Below, one piece after another: positions 1 to 22,500 of a stretch of 64,000 nt of DNA (the first letter of the stretch is position 1; each line of letters opens with the position of its first letter). The notes under the pieces were generated by a model, which was given only the letters and a program-made list of their open reading frames with translations, made no database searches and was not told the origin of the DNA. The position numbers and the translations under genes are program-made. Source of the DNA: Bryum argenteum. Taxonomy: Eukaryota > Streptophyta > Bryopsida > Bryales > Bryaceae. The stretch lies in contig CM073326.1 of the NCBI GenBank assembly GCA_037043015.1, positions 5,181,845 through 5,245,844 of the forward strand, given 5' to 3'.

Positions 1-72
1 GCTTGGACTAGAAGAGATTGTAGATATTTCAGCATACAAATTGAGATGAGAAGGGAAAGAACGGATTGGTAC

Positions 73-298
73 CTAGTTCAGTGATGATACCGACAGCGCT
101 ACGACCAGGGGTGAAGACAGAAGGGTGATGGGTGGAGTGATGGTGTCCGCCTTTGCAGTCCTGCACGTCCAGGTAGTTCAACCCGATTGCGGTGTGGCGA
201 ACCTCCACTTCGAGGCAGCCTGGACGAGCAAGCTCCACCTCGTCCACTTTCAGCCGGTGTCGACCTCCCACCGTGTGCACTTGCACCGCTTTCACCAT
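73..298 (-). CDS. Quinone oxidoreductase (zeta-crystallin-like), first coding exon, partial gene
   Basis: This exon encodes 75 residues from an ATG at 298 and ends at a GT donor (exon end 73, intron 72 and below) just after the residues GIITELG. The rest of the gene lies left of the window. The protein start has the pattern of the GroES-like N-terminal domain of medium-chain NADPH:quinone oxidoreductases: VKAVQVH, then a central IGLNYLDVQ, then PGRSAVGIITELG, which corresponds to the family's P-G-x-x-x-x-G-x-V turn. Members reduce quinones with NADPH, usually in the cytosol or organelles. No transit peptide is visible before the domain, so a cytosolic enzyme is inferred. The nucleotide-binding domain is not in view, so a related alcohol-dehydrogenase-type enzyme cannot be excluded. 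Confidence 0.75.
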
Positions 299-319
299 GC
301 TTGCTTCTCCCTCTTAAAC

Positions 320-1050
320 CCTGAACCCTGCAGTAATACAATCACACTTGAGACCGTATGCACAAATTCTTCACCAGAAGCGTCCAGAAGCAATCAATAG
401 AAGCTATATAAAGTTTTAATTCCCTAAACCCTTGAATACAATCACAAGGCCGAGTAGCAAAAATTCTTCACCACGAAGTCCAGAAGCAATCAACAAACGA
501 TCTCAGCAAAAGAAGTGCCAAGACCCTAAAACCCTTGAAAACAAGAGCGAATGCATGGCCATTGTAGCAATTAACAAAGATATAATCTGTAAAAGTGCCG
601 TCTCTCTAAACCCTCGAATCCAGTTCCCATTGTAGCACAAATTCTTCACCAGAAAGTTGCAAAAGCAATCAAGAACGATCTCAGCAATGAAAGTGCCATT
701 TAGCAACCATGGAAAAACCCTAAACCCTTGACAACGAGACCGCATTCATGCTGCCCATTGTAGCACACAAAGCCCTAGAGCAATCAGCAAAGATCTCAGT
801 GCCATCTTGTATCCCTGAACCCTTGGATACAATCGAATGCCTCCTCACTTCATGCCCCATTGTAGCATACATTCTTTCACCAGAATCCCTAAATCCTTGA
901 CAACAATCCAAGCCCATTGTAGCACAAATCTCTTCAAAAGTGATCAGCAGGGTGACCCTAAACTGTTGAATCCATTCACGAGATTGCGCACCTCGGAAAC
1001 TGATTTGTAGCACGAATTCTTCACCAAAAGGTTCCGAGGGAATCAACAAA
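320..1050. repeat. Degenerate tandem repeat with telo-box-like motifs upstream of the quinone oxidoreductase
   Basis: About seven diverged units of roughly 65-110 bp lie head to tail. Each has some of the same modules in the same order: CATTGTAGCACAAATTCTTC, then ACCAGAAG, then GCAATCAACAAAGATCTCAG, then AGTGCCA, then CCCTAAACCCTTGA. The last module starts near 423, 523, 605, 717, 823, 886 and 956 and contains plant telo-box sequence (AAACCCTAA-like). The array begins just upstream of the ATG of the minus-strand gene, so it probably lies in its 5' leader or promoter. Short open frames across it are by-products of the repeat. Confidence 0.75.
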
Positions 1051-3104
1051 GGTTTTGAAATTGCAAGGTTAGAGATTGTGGGTACTTACTTTAGATTCAA
1101 GAGCGTTCTGATTGATGAAATCGGGTGACGATGCAATCGAATTGAGTTGGTGAATTGGCGAACTAGGAAAGTGGTGGGACTGAAGGTTTTCTATAGCGAC
1201 AAGTGGAGTCTAATGGGGCCGCCCAGGGGGACTAAGTCTCCGTATGAATGTTTAGATGAATGTTTGGTGCATAAGAGCATGGCCACTGCTTAACTGAATA
1301 CGGCACGGAATAGGAATTTTCAATGTCTCTCTTCATGAGGGAGGGCCACCAATCTCGTTCTTGCACATTGAAAATTATCTAAGGCCCGCTCTCCTCCGAG
1401 GCAAAGAAGAGCTGAACGCATTCATCAATTCTTTGCTTTTTACCTTTTCGGTGTCATTGTTGTTATACTTTTGTCATTTGCGGAGATTTAGGTTAAGTGA
1501 CAATGGAAGCACCAAAAGTTGCCAATGCGGGCATTGGGCTCACCCCTGCAAGCATAGGTAGGATTCCGAAGAGTTCCTCGCTTCCTATCTAAAAAAGAAC
1601 ACTGGATAGTCATTTTTTGTGGTCAAAATCGCATGCAATTGTGGCCATGCCATAAGGTAGGAGGCTCAAAAAACAAAGGTCGGCAACATGTGCATTAGGT
1701 CCGCATACTAGAAAGCCTATTTGACCACACGAACAAAGCCTCATCATCCCATTCATGCGCTTAAGGACCTTGGGCACAATGGCTTATAAAAGTGACAATT
1801 TAGTATTGAGCATTGTTGGCGCAATGCAAGTTGGAAGAGATTGTACAAAAAGTCAAGTACGAATCAAGCAAGGAGGGATTAAATGAAGCATGAGTAAGTT
1901 ACGTACAAATGCTTGGTCACAATCAATGTAAGTGAAGTTGAGACAAAGGGCCAGCCGATGTCGCTTGATCACCTATTCATGGATATGGTATACATAAATA
2001 CGGTCAAAATTTAAGCTTCAAATCCGTCAACTTTGACAACAAGTGTTGCAAGTGAAGAGCAATGTAAGCTCAATGTTATTACAAAACGTACATGGTGGAA
2101 GTTGGAAGTTGGAGCAACATAACAAGTCAAGCACACATTGATACCATGCAATGGACTCAACATGTTAACACCACACAAGTATCTTGATACAATATAAAAA
2201 TTGTATAATCTTATATTTACAATTGATGCTATTTGTGCTCATATGAACAACTGACTATCATTTAATGAAGTATAACTTCAAATCTCAACCGCACTCTTCT
2301 TTGCTCAACTTTGCTTGTTTCCACTAATTCGCATAAGGAACATCTACTTTAGCATACATGAACTAATTTACATTTAGTTATTTACAATACAAAATCTAGA
2401 ATATGGTATTGATTTTGAAGAACTACCTTTTGCCAATAGTGTCCTATTTCGATAAGAAATTTACATAAAATATTACTAGAGCTTCTTACAACTAAGGCCA
2501 ACAATTCATAATCTGCTCCATGTACTGTACAGCATACCAATGATGTGCTTCTTTACAAAACACTGTTAAACTTCGAAATAACCAGGTAATATGGAAACCT
2601 CGTATGGTCCACACTATTTTGTGAAGTGTTCCAACGGAGTAAGTACAGAGGTTAAAACTTTTGACATCCCGTTGCTTCAGTACTCCATAGACGAATAGTA
2701 ATGATATCATAGAGTCCAACCTATACCAAAGGACACACCTTAACATCAATATACTTGATTACAGACATTTACTGCACCCAATGGTGAAGCCTTCGAACAA
2801 AATGGGAATATCAATGCTCAGTGCAACCCAGCGTTTGATATTAGTAACACAAAAACACTTTTCCTGTTGGAGCTTCTACTTCGCAAGCGAAGCTCATGCT
2901 GACATACCAGTGGTAACTATATGATACATTTCAGTTCTAGATTACACGTCCTTAACGAAAGCAACGAAAGCAAAGTCGACAGAATTCAGAGGGCTAACCT
3001 CGCTGGCTGCGCTGACTCCTCCCTACTACGCTTACAAGTCTTTCACTTTCTTCATCCGAACTCTAGTTGGCCTCTATAATGTAAAGTGCTAGTCCCAGTG
3101 AGAG
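1051..3104. other. Intergenic region, no gene seen
   Basis: The stretch separates the 5' side of the quinone oxidoreductase (left) from the 3' end of the DNA polymerase alpha gene (right). Open frames here are short (under 90 codons) and none has a recognisable motif or a splice-consistent partner. The left few hundred bases may hold the oxidoreductase promoter; the right end probably holds the polymerase 3' UTR. I see no repeat with clear ends. Confidence 0.5.
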
Positions 3105-13274
<10,170 letters not shown>

Positions 13275-13725
13275 TGCACTCTCCAAGCCCTTAACGTATC
13301 CAAGTCCTCCCTAATCAGCCAATTCACAGCCCTTCTAGTACTCTTCTGCAAACACAATCGGTTCCAGCAAACTCCAGCATATCTAAAATAGAAAGATACC
13401 CCTGTCACCTGTACGGTGCCAATGCTGCACCAAAAGAGGCCGTTCGACAATCAAAAGAAAGAGCAATCGCAAGGCATTAGTCTATCGTGTAACGCGAAAC
13501 GCCCGAAAGTTCCTATCCCGCCGCCAACCTGCTCAAAATTCTCAATCTCGCACGCTTCATCTGGCCATTTGCCCTGGAAAACCTTCAAGGTGCCCCCAAC
13601 ATCTACGAAACCTCAACAAATCCACGGCCACGAATCTTCCTCAAACGTAGATGCGCGTGGGAAATGGGTTCGAACAGAAAACAGTAGAATTCTACGAAAA
13701 AGTGCTGGCGGCAAAGGAGGGAAAT

Positions 13726-13734
13726 GGCGGGAAA
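13726..13734. promoter_or_regulatory. E2F-like site upstream of POLA1
   Basis: GGCGGGAAA, the reverse of TTTCCCGCC, matches the E2F/DP consensus exactly and lies about 450 bp upstream of the polymerase ATG at 13274. A weaker partner, ATCCCGCC, is at 13515-13522. DNA polymerase alpha is a classical E2F target in plants and animals, so S-phase control is a reasonable inference. Binding itself is not shown. Confidence 0.55.
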
Positions 13735-14094
13735 TGCTGGGAGGTGCAGAGAACGAACTGGGAACATTGTTCTTCTGATTGAGAACCTCGAGAACTCTCT
13801 TAGAGTCAGTTCGCGTAGGAAGGCCGCGACCTTCAATGTGAGCGAAGAATATGGAATGGCTCCACCAAAAAGCGCGGAAGTCTGGTCCCATGACCGTGGC
13901 TTTTTGGGCAGCTGCTTAAAATGTTCCTCCAATGAGAGATTTTCTCTGACGTTAACGGTACAAAATTAGAAAATATATTGGTTTCATATTTGGTATGGTA
14001 AGCAGGCCTCCAACCGCCGATTCAAGTGCTTATCTACCTACCAGAATGCATATGTGCAGTTGATATCTTATCAGCACAGTTTAGTTACTTACTA

Positions 14095-14173
14095 GATGGT
14101 AGAAAATGGTATGAATATCTAAAGTTTAGAGTTAAAATAAACATTCATGATATTCCTACCATTTTCTCAATCT
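14095..14173. repeat. Short imperfect inverted repeat
   Basis: The arm 14095-14119 (GATGGTAGAAAATGG...) is nearly complementary to 14149-14173 (...TACCATTTTCTCAATC), with about 29 bp between. It sits just left of a Stowaway element and may be a remnant of another small transposon. Confidence 0.5.
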
Positions 14174-14210
14174 ATGGTGTTTCAATTTAATGAGAGAATT
14201 TAGTAATTTA

Positions 14211-14312
14211 CTCCCTCTGTACCACTATAATTGTCCAGTAGGTTCTCTCAAGTCTACTTCCCAATGTAGATTTGAGAGAACCTACTGGACAATAATAATG
14301 GGACGGAGGGAG
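14211..14312. mobile_element. Stowaway-type MITE (Tc1/mariner), 102 bp
   Basis: The element begins CTCCCTCTGTACCA and ends TGGGACGGAGGGAG, the Stowaway terminal repeat, and is flanked by TA on both sides (14209-14210 and 14313-14314). Its arms pair almost along their full length (GTCCAGTAGGTTCTCTCAA against TTGAGAGAACCTACTGGAC), so it folds into one long hairpin. It has no coding capacity. It lies in the intergenic DNA between the polymerase promoter and exportin-1. Confidence 0.9.
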
Positions 14313-15553
14313 TAGTATTTTGAATACACTCTAAGCTAATTCTAAGATATGATGCGTTCAACATTTACAAGGTGGTACTTACATAGATATACAACAGCAT
14401 TTGACACACTTGATGTGATATGAAGTTGTTTCATTTAACATCATGTAGCTACTTTTGGTGAATAAATGACATAGTTACTTCCATGAGTACAATCAATAAG
14501 TTTTGAGGTGGATGTGAATTTGTATTGGAAGTGTTCATCACCTTACTTTATTCATATATTGTCAATGTTCATGAACCTTATTGTTTGAATACTCATTAAG
14601 TCTTTTAAGAGAAGTACCATGTTTGTTACCTTGTCAGTATAAGTGAGTAGTAGGTAGGAACTAAATCACCACCTACTAAAATAAGTGTTTACGTTATTGA
14701 TATTATGTCATATGGTCATGACACATCAAAGGTCAAATCAAATACTCTTAGTATGCCACCTTCAAGAAAGAGATGAGTGAAGGCTTGTTTTCAGAAAAAC
14801 AATATGAGGTATATTAACTCCCTCTACCCATTGTACCTACTTTCAACTATGCAACGTTGAATCTTGTTGCTCAATCCAGCCAATGATTGCGTAGGAAGCA
14901 ACTCCTTCTTTTGGTACTATAGCCACTTGAGATGTTCGATTTGACGTATGCAAAGCACGTACAAGACATCATCAACCTGCGCATGGCAACAATAAAGAAT
15001 ACCCAGTGTTGGTGGTCACAACATTTAACTAGTGAACATTAGAAAACACAAATGACAAGGCAAGAATGATTGCTTCGTAAGATCATTTCTGTTTCAAATT
15101 ATAGCGATTCTAAAAATATGTAATTCTACCGTCATCACAACAATAACAAAAAAAGCATCAAGCATGGTCTTACTAAAACGTAGTAAAGAAAGCATGTGAA
15201 CAACAAACCATAAGTAACAAGTTCATTAATTTGTATCAAAAGTGTAAAAAAATGCAAGTATGAATAGGTCATTGATTCTCATGCACAAGTTCATAAGAAG
15301 GGGCACACTTTACAAAAAATTCTTGCTACATGACAGAACTAACAAAAAGCGTAAGAAGTTCAAGAATGTTGAACACTCTTTGGGACCAATACTAAGTCAA
15401 CAAGCTTTCAACTCATTACCATTGATTGAACCTACACCTAAAATGTTAAACAATATGTATGCAAACGTAGAACTAGCGTAATTATAGTGTCCACCCTCAG
15501 AGAGGGGGAAGTAGTATTGTTCTAATTTCCCTTGTCTGGTGGCCATCGGGATA

Positions 15554-15923
15554 TTAACCCTTAAACGCCCATGGGGTCTGAAATGGGCAGCCCAAAATTG
15601 AATTACAACATCTTTTGGACTTGGGCATCATGAATAGTGCACTTTTTGAACTTGGGCATCATGAGTGAACCAATCAATGATGAGCTTGCAACCTCCTACA
15701 AGGTTATGTACAACACCAACCTACCTACCACAATCCTTTCAAATCACAATATCACTCATACAAATTGTGATTTGAACTGTAAAACTCCACATTTTGAATA
15801 CAACACAAGAAGGTGACCAGTTTGACATCAAAATATAAGTGAAAAGTTCATCACAGTGAGAGCTACAGCGCAGATTCTGTTGGAAAAGAGCCCCTTGGGC
15901 TGTCTTGGGCGTTTAAGGGTTAA
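15554..15923. mobile_element. TTAA-flanked MITE-like element, copy A (370 bp)
   Basis: Ends are TTAACCCTTAAACGCCCA and its inverse TGGGCGTTTAAGGGTTAA, 18 bp perfect. The outer TTAA is probably the duplicated target site, as in piggyBac-type elements. There is no coding capacity. A second copy, also 370 bp and in opposite orientation, lies at 54579-54948; shared internal blocks include the AGCTACA...CAGATTCTGTTGG segment near one end and repeated GGGCATCATGA segments. Confidence 0.8.
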
Positions 15924-16597
15924 CATTTCGAACGAACACTTCATTCATGCCAGCCCCTTAGGAAGGAGTGGAGTTTCTATCTATCTATGCAAACGTAGAC
16001 GTTGTTATCAACCGTTTGAAACTAGTCTCTCTGGCTCCGACTTCCTCCTCAAGGGGCCTATCCCAAGGTGGTGATATTACAGAGGAGCGTTCCGTATACG
16101 AAATCATCCAACAACGGGTAGCTTTTTTCAATGACGATTACTTTTTCGGAAGGGGGGCAGACAGACAGACGGAGCGGCACGGTGGGACCGGCTGAGACTG
16201 CCGCCGAGAGAGAGCTCTCGCTCGCTCGCTTGCCTCGTCTGGCGCTCCTAGTCATGTTAAGTTCCAGAACGATTCCACGCAGTGACAGCTGCTGAACTGG
16301 GGTGGCCATCGCTCTGAGCTCGATAACTCGGTGGCAGCAGAAATCATTACAATCTTCGACAATCGCCCTTTTACTTCTGTTTCTAGGGTTTAAGCTCCTC
16401 CAGCTCGCGGCCTCACTTAATCCAGGGCTGCCATCCGACCGTTAAAGGGCCCAGATTCGCCAATTTTCTCGATTGTGTCAGCTTAATCGCGCTCCGTTCA
16501 ACAGAAATGCGGTGACGCCCCGGGTTCTTGCTGCAAGCGTTTCTTGATTCAAAATTGGTTTTACTTTCTTGTTGCGGAGCGAGCGGCTAGGAGCGCC
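15924..16597 (+). promoter_or_regulatory. Probable promoter and 5' leader of exportin-1
   Basis: GC content rises here relative to the MITE-bearing DNA to the left. The stretch contains purine-rich and CTCGCTCGCT-type short repeats (about 16196-16240) typical of plant 5' leaders. I could not place a TATA box or transcription start. The start codon at 16598 sits in the favourable context GCGCCATGGC. Confidence 0.4.
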
Positions 16598-19500
16598 ATG
16601 GCAGAAAAGCTGTTGGATTTCAGTCAGCCTTTTGATGTCGGCCTTCTTGATGCTACTGTGGCAGCATTTTATGGCACCGGCTCCAAAGAGGAGGTAAACG
16701 CGTTCGTCATTGACTTCAAACGCTATGAACTTAGGGGATTGAGAGAAGCATTTAGCTACCGATCTCTGCTGCTGATCGCATTTAGGGCATGAATTACATC
16801 ATTCTTGTCGGGAGGTGAATAATTGATTGCGCAGTCAATCTTCGAAATTTATGCTTGGTCGCTCTGGTTCTTGAAACGCTCAATGTCTCGGAGCTGCGAC
16901 CGATGGCATTGTGTAATGAGTGATGATGCGCATTAGTCTCTGCATTGGTATGCATCGTCATGAACCGCCATCCTAGCTGATGGACAGTTTGAGCTCCTTT
17001 GAGGCAGAGCTAGGTTCTCTTGAGAGTTCGTCGTCCGTATCGTTGGCTCGGAATTGAATTTACCGGAACTGTTCAAGTCGTGGGATACTTGTTAGCGTAA
17101 CGAGGATGCATATGAGATTGCTGGACGCAGGAGTGATGAACCATTGTGGTCAAGCTTATCAGAGTGTGCCGTGCCGGAGCATGAGTTGTGTTATTAATCG
17201 GTAGGCCTTTTTTTTTCCATAGCTTGGCATTGGACTACCAGCCTTTTTACGGACTGCCGTGGGAACAATGGTGGATTAGGTTTTCCTAATTTTAGGGCTG
17301 AAATCCTAGAAGGCATGCTTTAGCTCAAAATTCGGAGCAGCGATCACACCTCACAGATAATCGAGCTCTTTCATGCGTGAAAAGGCTTGGCTTTCAGTTC
17401 GTGACCGCTAGAATTCCAAGGATAGCGTTGATTGTGCTGTGGAGTGGCAGGGGAGTTTTGTTGTGTCATCCATCGATTGTTAGCCATTCAGATCGATGAA
17501 GACAGGGCTTTCATATTGCAACGATGATTTTTTTAATTCTAGACTTCATGTGCTCGAAGGCTTGTAGGTACAAGCAGTTCCCATTTGTAGTGAATGAATT
17601 GAGGGAGAATGTCGATCATACATTCGAATTTGCAGATTGCAAGTGATCACGTCCTAGGTTATGATCACAATTTTGAGCTTTCTGTACAGCCGATGTTTCC
17701 ATGACTGTTAAGCAAAGTTGGAGGATCAGAAGTCAGAGACTTAGAGAAGAAGGGTTAGCCTGACATTTTACACTCCATTGCAGAGAGCTGCTGCAGAAAG
17801 GGTGTTGAGGCAGTTGCAAGAGCACCCGGATACATGGACCCGAGTGGTGACGATCCTCCAAAATTCAAAGATTTCAAATTCCAAATTTTATGCACTTCAG
17901 GTAAGCGTGTGGCTGCATCTTGACTTAGTGATCTGTATATGAGCAATTACAAAGAAAGGTTGATAACTGCAATTTCTGTTCAGAGTTGAAGACCTAGTTT
18001 CGTGTCAAGTCTTTGATTGCTGTTTCATGACAATAAAATTCTTTGATTGCTTGGACCTCATACGAAACAATGATTTATGTGTAATGAAGGTGCTTGAGGG
18101 AGTAATCAAATATCGATGGAATGCTCTTCCTGTGGAACAACGGGACGGAATCAAGAATTATATTTCAGACCTCATTGTGCAGGTACTTGGACTAATTCAC
18201 TTGCTTTCATTCCAAATCCTCCCCCATGACAATGAATGTAACAATATGCTAACCAAAGCTATGGATTTCACTCATCCGCATCTTTGACCTCGATTGGCCT
18301 TTTCTTGATTACCTTGGTTACTTTATGATACTTATATGTCTGTCGTCTCTTTCAATTTACCTCTTGTTGGTGTCTTCTGTACGCTGATCGGATTCTCGTT
18401 GAATACAGCTCTCTAGCAACGAAGCCTCATTTCGGGCCGAAAGATTGTATGTGAACAAGTTGAACATCATTCTTGTTCAGGTGAAGTTACATGTGAATGC
18501 ATTTATGTGTGCTTCTTTTTGTCATGTGTTAAATTCGGTTCGAGTCTAATGCAAACTTCTTCTGGATTTTAGTCGCAGGCATGGGTTTCACTTAAATCCA
18601 CAGATTTTTTCTGTATTAGCGATTAGTGACGTGGATATTTGTACTAGAAGGTTGTTCATATCGGGATCTGAGGTTTTAATTTGGTTTTATCGATTACCTG
18701 TCATGGGCTTTGGCGTTGATGACAGTTCTCGCATTCTAAAGGATGGTGTGGTAATGATACAGGTTTTAAAGCACGAGTGGCCTGCCCGATGGCCAAGCTT
18801 TATACCCGATCTCGTCTTAGCCGCAAAGCATAGTGAGACACTCTGTGAAAACTGCATGGTTATACTGAAGGTAAAGCTGAAGCCGTATCGATACTAGTCT
18901 TGGTCTCTTCTTGCTTCAGCTCATTCAACCGACTTCATACCGTTAGATGTGGGTGATGCTATAAGTGTCTGATTCCACAATTTTTACTGCAGCTGCTGAG
19001 TGAGGAGGTTTTTGATTTCTCTCGAGGAGAGCTGACTCAAAGTAAGATCAAAGAGTTGAAGAACTCCTTAAACAAGTACGTCGTTTCTCTGAGGAGAAAG
19101 TTGCCTTCACCTGTTGAATTTGAGATTGCCTTCGTTTAGTTGTATTTAGCTTAAATCTTGGGTGAGCACCATTCATGTGATTGCCGTGGTTGTCTCCAAA
19201 TATTTGCATCAACATTGTGCATTATTGTGGGACTTCAAACAGTGAATTTCAGCTCATCCACGAATTGTGCCAATATGTACTGTCAATGTCTCAACGGCCT
19301 GAACTCATACGAGCAACACTGGCTACTCTACATGCGTTCCTTTCATGGATTCCCCTTGGTTATATATTCGAATCAGCATTGGTAAGATCTTCGTTGTCAT
19401 ACATTCTTTGGCTTTGTGACATTCAACTAGCATTTACTGACGTCGGATACACGTCGTTGTGTTTATAGCTTAGTTTAGCCCATTTTGTCAAGACATGCTT

Positions 19501-22500
19501 GTGCACTTGTGCACGTTGTGTTTATAGCATAGTATACTGCAGAATGTTGCTGGTAACCTTTTTGGGGTGTCTGCAGTAATCATCCTCTCCACCATCACGA
19601 CTATTGTATGTGGTTTTCATGTTCTGATTACCTTCTTTTGGTTTGCAGCTTGAGACGTTGCTGAAGCTATTTCCAGTTCCAAGTTATCGTAACTTGACAC
19701 TACAATGTCTGTCGGAGGTTGGCCTTCATCCGAGTTTTTATTCCCCCAACTCTTTGTTGGTAGATGCAATGGTTTCGGAATGAACTGGAGAAATGACTCT
19801 TGCCTTCACAGTACTGGATACAGTGGGTAGTGGTGGACTTAAGAGTGAGAATTTATGCAGGTGGCTGTTCTCAGTTGTGAAGATTACTACAATGCCCAAT
19901 TCGTGAAACTTTACACCATCTTCATGGTGCAGCTTCAGGTACAGTACTTATTACAAGTTGTGCGTCTGGTCGTTTGCAGAACAATTATGTGTCCTTAAAT
20001 TTGTGAATATATTCATGTTCATTTCTGTATGATAAGGTTTGTGCAAAATTATGCAGATTATTCTACCGCCAGGAACCAACGTCCCAGAGGCTTATGGAAG
20101 TGGATCTGATGAGGATCAGGTATAGTACTTTTGTATGCACTTGAAACTGAAGGATCGTTAAGGGAACTCTATATGTGACGTTTATGGAACTCTATATGTG
20201 AGTGATGTGATTGATCAAAATTCCAGGTGATTTGATCACTGCTGGTAGGCCCTATCTGTGGTTTTGTATGTACAATGAGTTTATAACGGATGTGAGTGTC
20301 GTATGTATCATGTTGCAATAGTTTGAGCATTCTGGCATTTCCACCTTCTATTTTGCAGGCGTTTATCCAGAACCTAGCAATGTTCTTCACCGCATTCTTC
20401 AAGGTTTTTCTCATTACCAGTTCCCTTCCTGCACTAGTAGACATCCTTTCGAGGGCCTCGTCTGATCCACGAGTTTGAGGATTAAGCTTCACATTTCGAG
20501 TAATTTTCGCCCATTTCGCTGCCAGCCTATTAAGTAGTCTTAGGGTAGGGGATCGGATACTAACGTGCCGAACACTTGAGTTGCAGTCGCACATTGGGGT
20601 TTTGGAGAAAACCCCGGAAAACCAAACAGCTCTGTTGATGGGGTTGGAATATTTGATCGGTGTTTCTTACGTCGATGATACAGAAGTTTTTAAGGTACGC
20701 AAGGTTACTTTATGTTTAATATCGTTTCTTCTGAGAGGGATGTTTGAATCTTTAGCCTTTCTTGATGATCATTCACTTCTTACTCAAGGGTGTGCTGGGG
20801 ATATTGTTTTTCGGAGTTCTAGGACAACAGTTGCGCTCCGATAGTACTCTTACTCGCCATTATGCTACATTGTTTTCTTTCATGCTGGAATATGGTGTTG
20901 ATTCTCTCACCCACTGATGCCAGATCGTTTTTAACAGCTGAATGGTTTCCGTTGCATTCATGTAGGTCTGCTTGGATTACTGGAATTCCCTTGTGTGCGA
21001 TCTCTTCCAATCAGAGGGCAACATGGAAACTCCCGCTTCACCTAGTCCCTTGGGGCTTCAGGTATGTATGGCTGTTTTCTTGCCGGTGCGCTCACAGGAA
21101 TGTCACGCTTTAGATTTGAACTGGTATGCCCCGAGGGTGAACGTAAAGTGTTTTGAAACCCCATCATATAGCCAGTTATATACTAGATTTCGCCAGAATC
21201 ATGTCCCGAAATACCAATGCCTCTCGGTGTTCAATGAGCATGTAGTCAGTTTATATCATGTAGGACTTCATTAGTAGGTGTAGCTTATTTTGCCCTGAAG
21301 TTTCTGACCCATGCCACGCAATATTATATTAAGATATTCTGGTGTCTGGGGTCACAGGTCCCAGGAATGTTGAATGGAATGGGAGCTCAATTCTCTCAGC
21401 GAAAGCAGTTGTATTCCGGGCCTTTATCGAAGCTGAGGTTGCTGATGATCAGTCGCATGGCTAAACCAGAGGAAGTTTTGATAGTAGAGGATGAGAATGG
21501 CAACATTGTTCGTGAGACCATGAAGGATAACGATGTTCTTGTCCAGTATAAGGTGCTTCTTCTTTCTCCTGCTTCTCGCCCCATCCTGGATTTCCTTCAC
21601 AAACTTACAAATCAGTGAGCACGAGAGCGTCACTATGTAGATACTACTATCCTAAAATGGTCTCTTTTCTTAGGTTCCTGTTTTACCAGCGCCTAGCTCA
21701 ATGACCTGCCCTTCCATACGGTACACGACGTTCTGCTTCTTGGCTAACACTCTGCGTTGTGATGAACCAGATTATGAGGGAGACTTTGATTTATTTGTCC
21801 CATTTGGACCATGAAGATACAGAGCAGCAGGTGATCTCAGTTCCTTGTCGCAGTTGATATGTCGCATGAAGGCGACCCTTGATTTTTTCTTGGGAGTACT
21901 CGTTCGTTGACGCGGTAGTCTTGAGACTTGTGCAGATGCTGAAGAAGCTAAACAAGCAATTAAACGGTGAAGAATGGGCCTGGAACAATTTGAACACACT
22001 CTGCTGGGCTATTGGCTCCATCTCGGGGTCCATGGTTGAAGACCAGGTAACATTTTAATAGCGACTAGTATCAAATTAACCGGATATCATGGTGTTGAAT
22101 TCAACTCTTGAAAGCTCCACTATGTTGAAATGGGTTCTCAACATTTCAAGGAAGTTTTCGTGAATAGAGGCTTTGATATGCTTCTATGAAATTCACCAAT
22201 CTCTATTCTATTCTATTGTGTGGAGCAGGAAAATCGTTTTCTTGTGACCGTGATTCGTGATCTCCTAAATTTATGTGAAATTACGAAGGGCAAGGACAAT
22301 AAGGCGGTGATTGCCAGCAACATTATGTAAGTACATTCCTTGCGACCTATTACTGCAAATTTGATCTGGCACATAAGCTGCTCTTTCATTGTCAATCAGA
22401 AAGTCAACATCGGTTTCTTTCTGAGTAGTGCTAACACGTTATATAGCCTTCAGTCTATCTATGAAGAATTATAAGGTTGCAAATGGAAACAATTACATCG

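Noticed and set aside
13275..13286. Longer POLA1 start (ESAM...)
   Set aside because: The first codon of that frame is TTG; the first ATG is at 13274.
13416..13778. 120-codon plus-strand frame in the POLA1 upstream region
   Set aside because: No domain and no splice partners; the composition looks like leader and promoter DNA.
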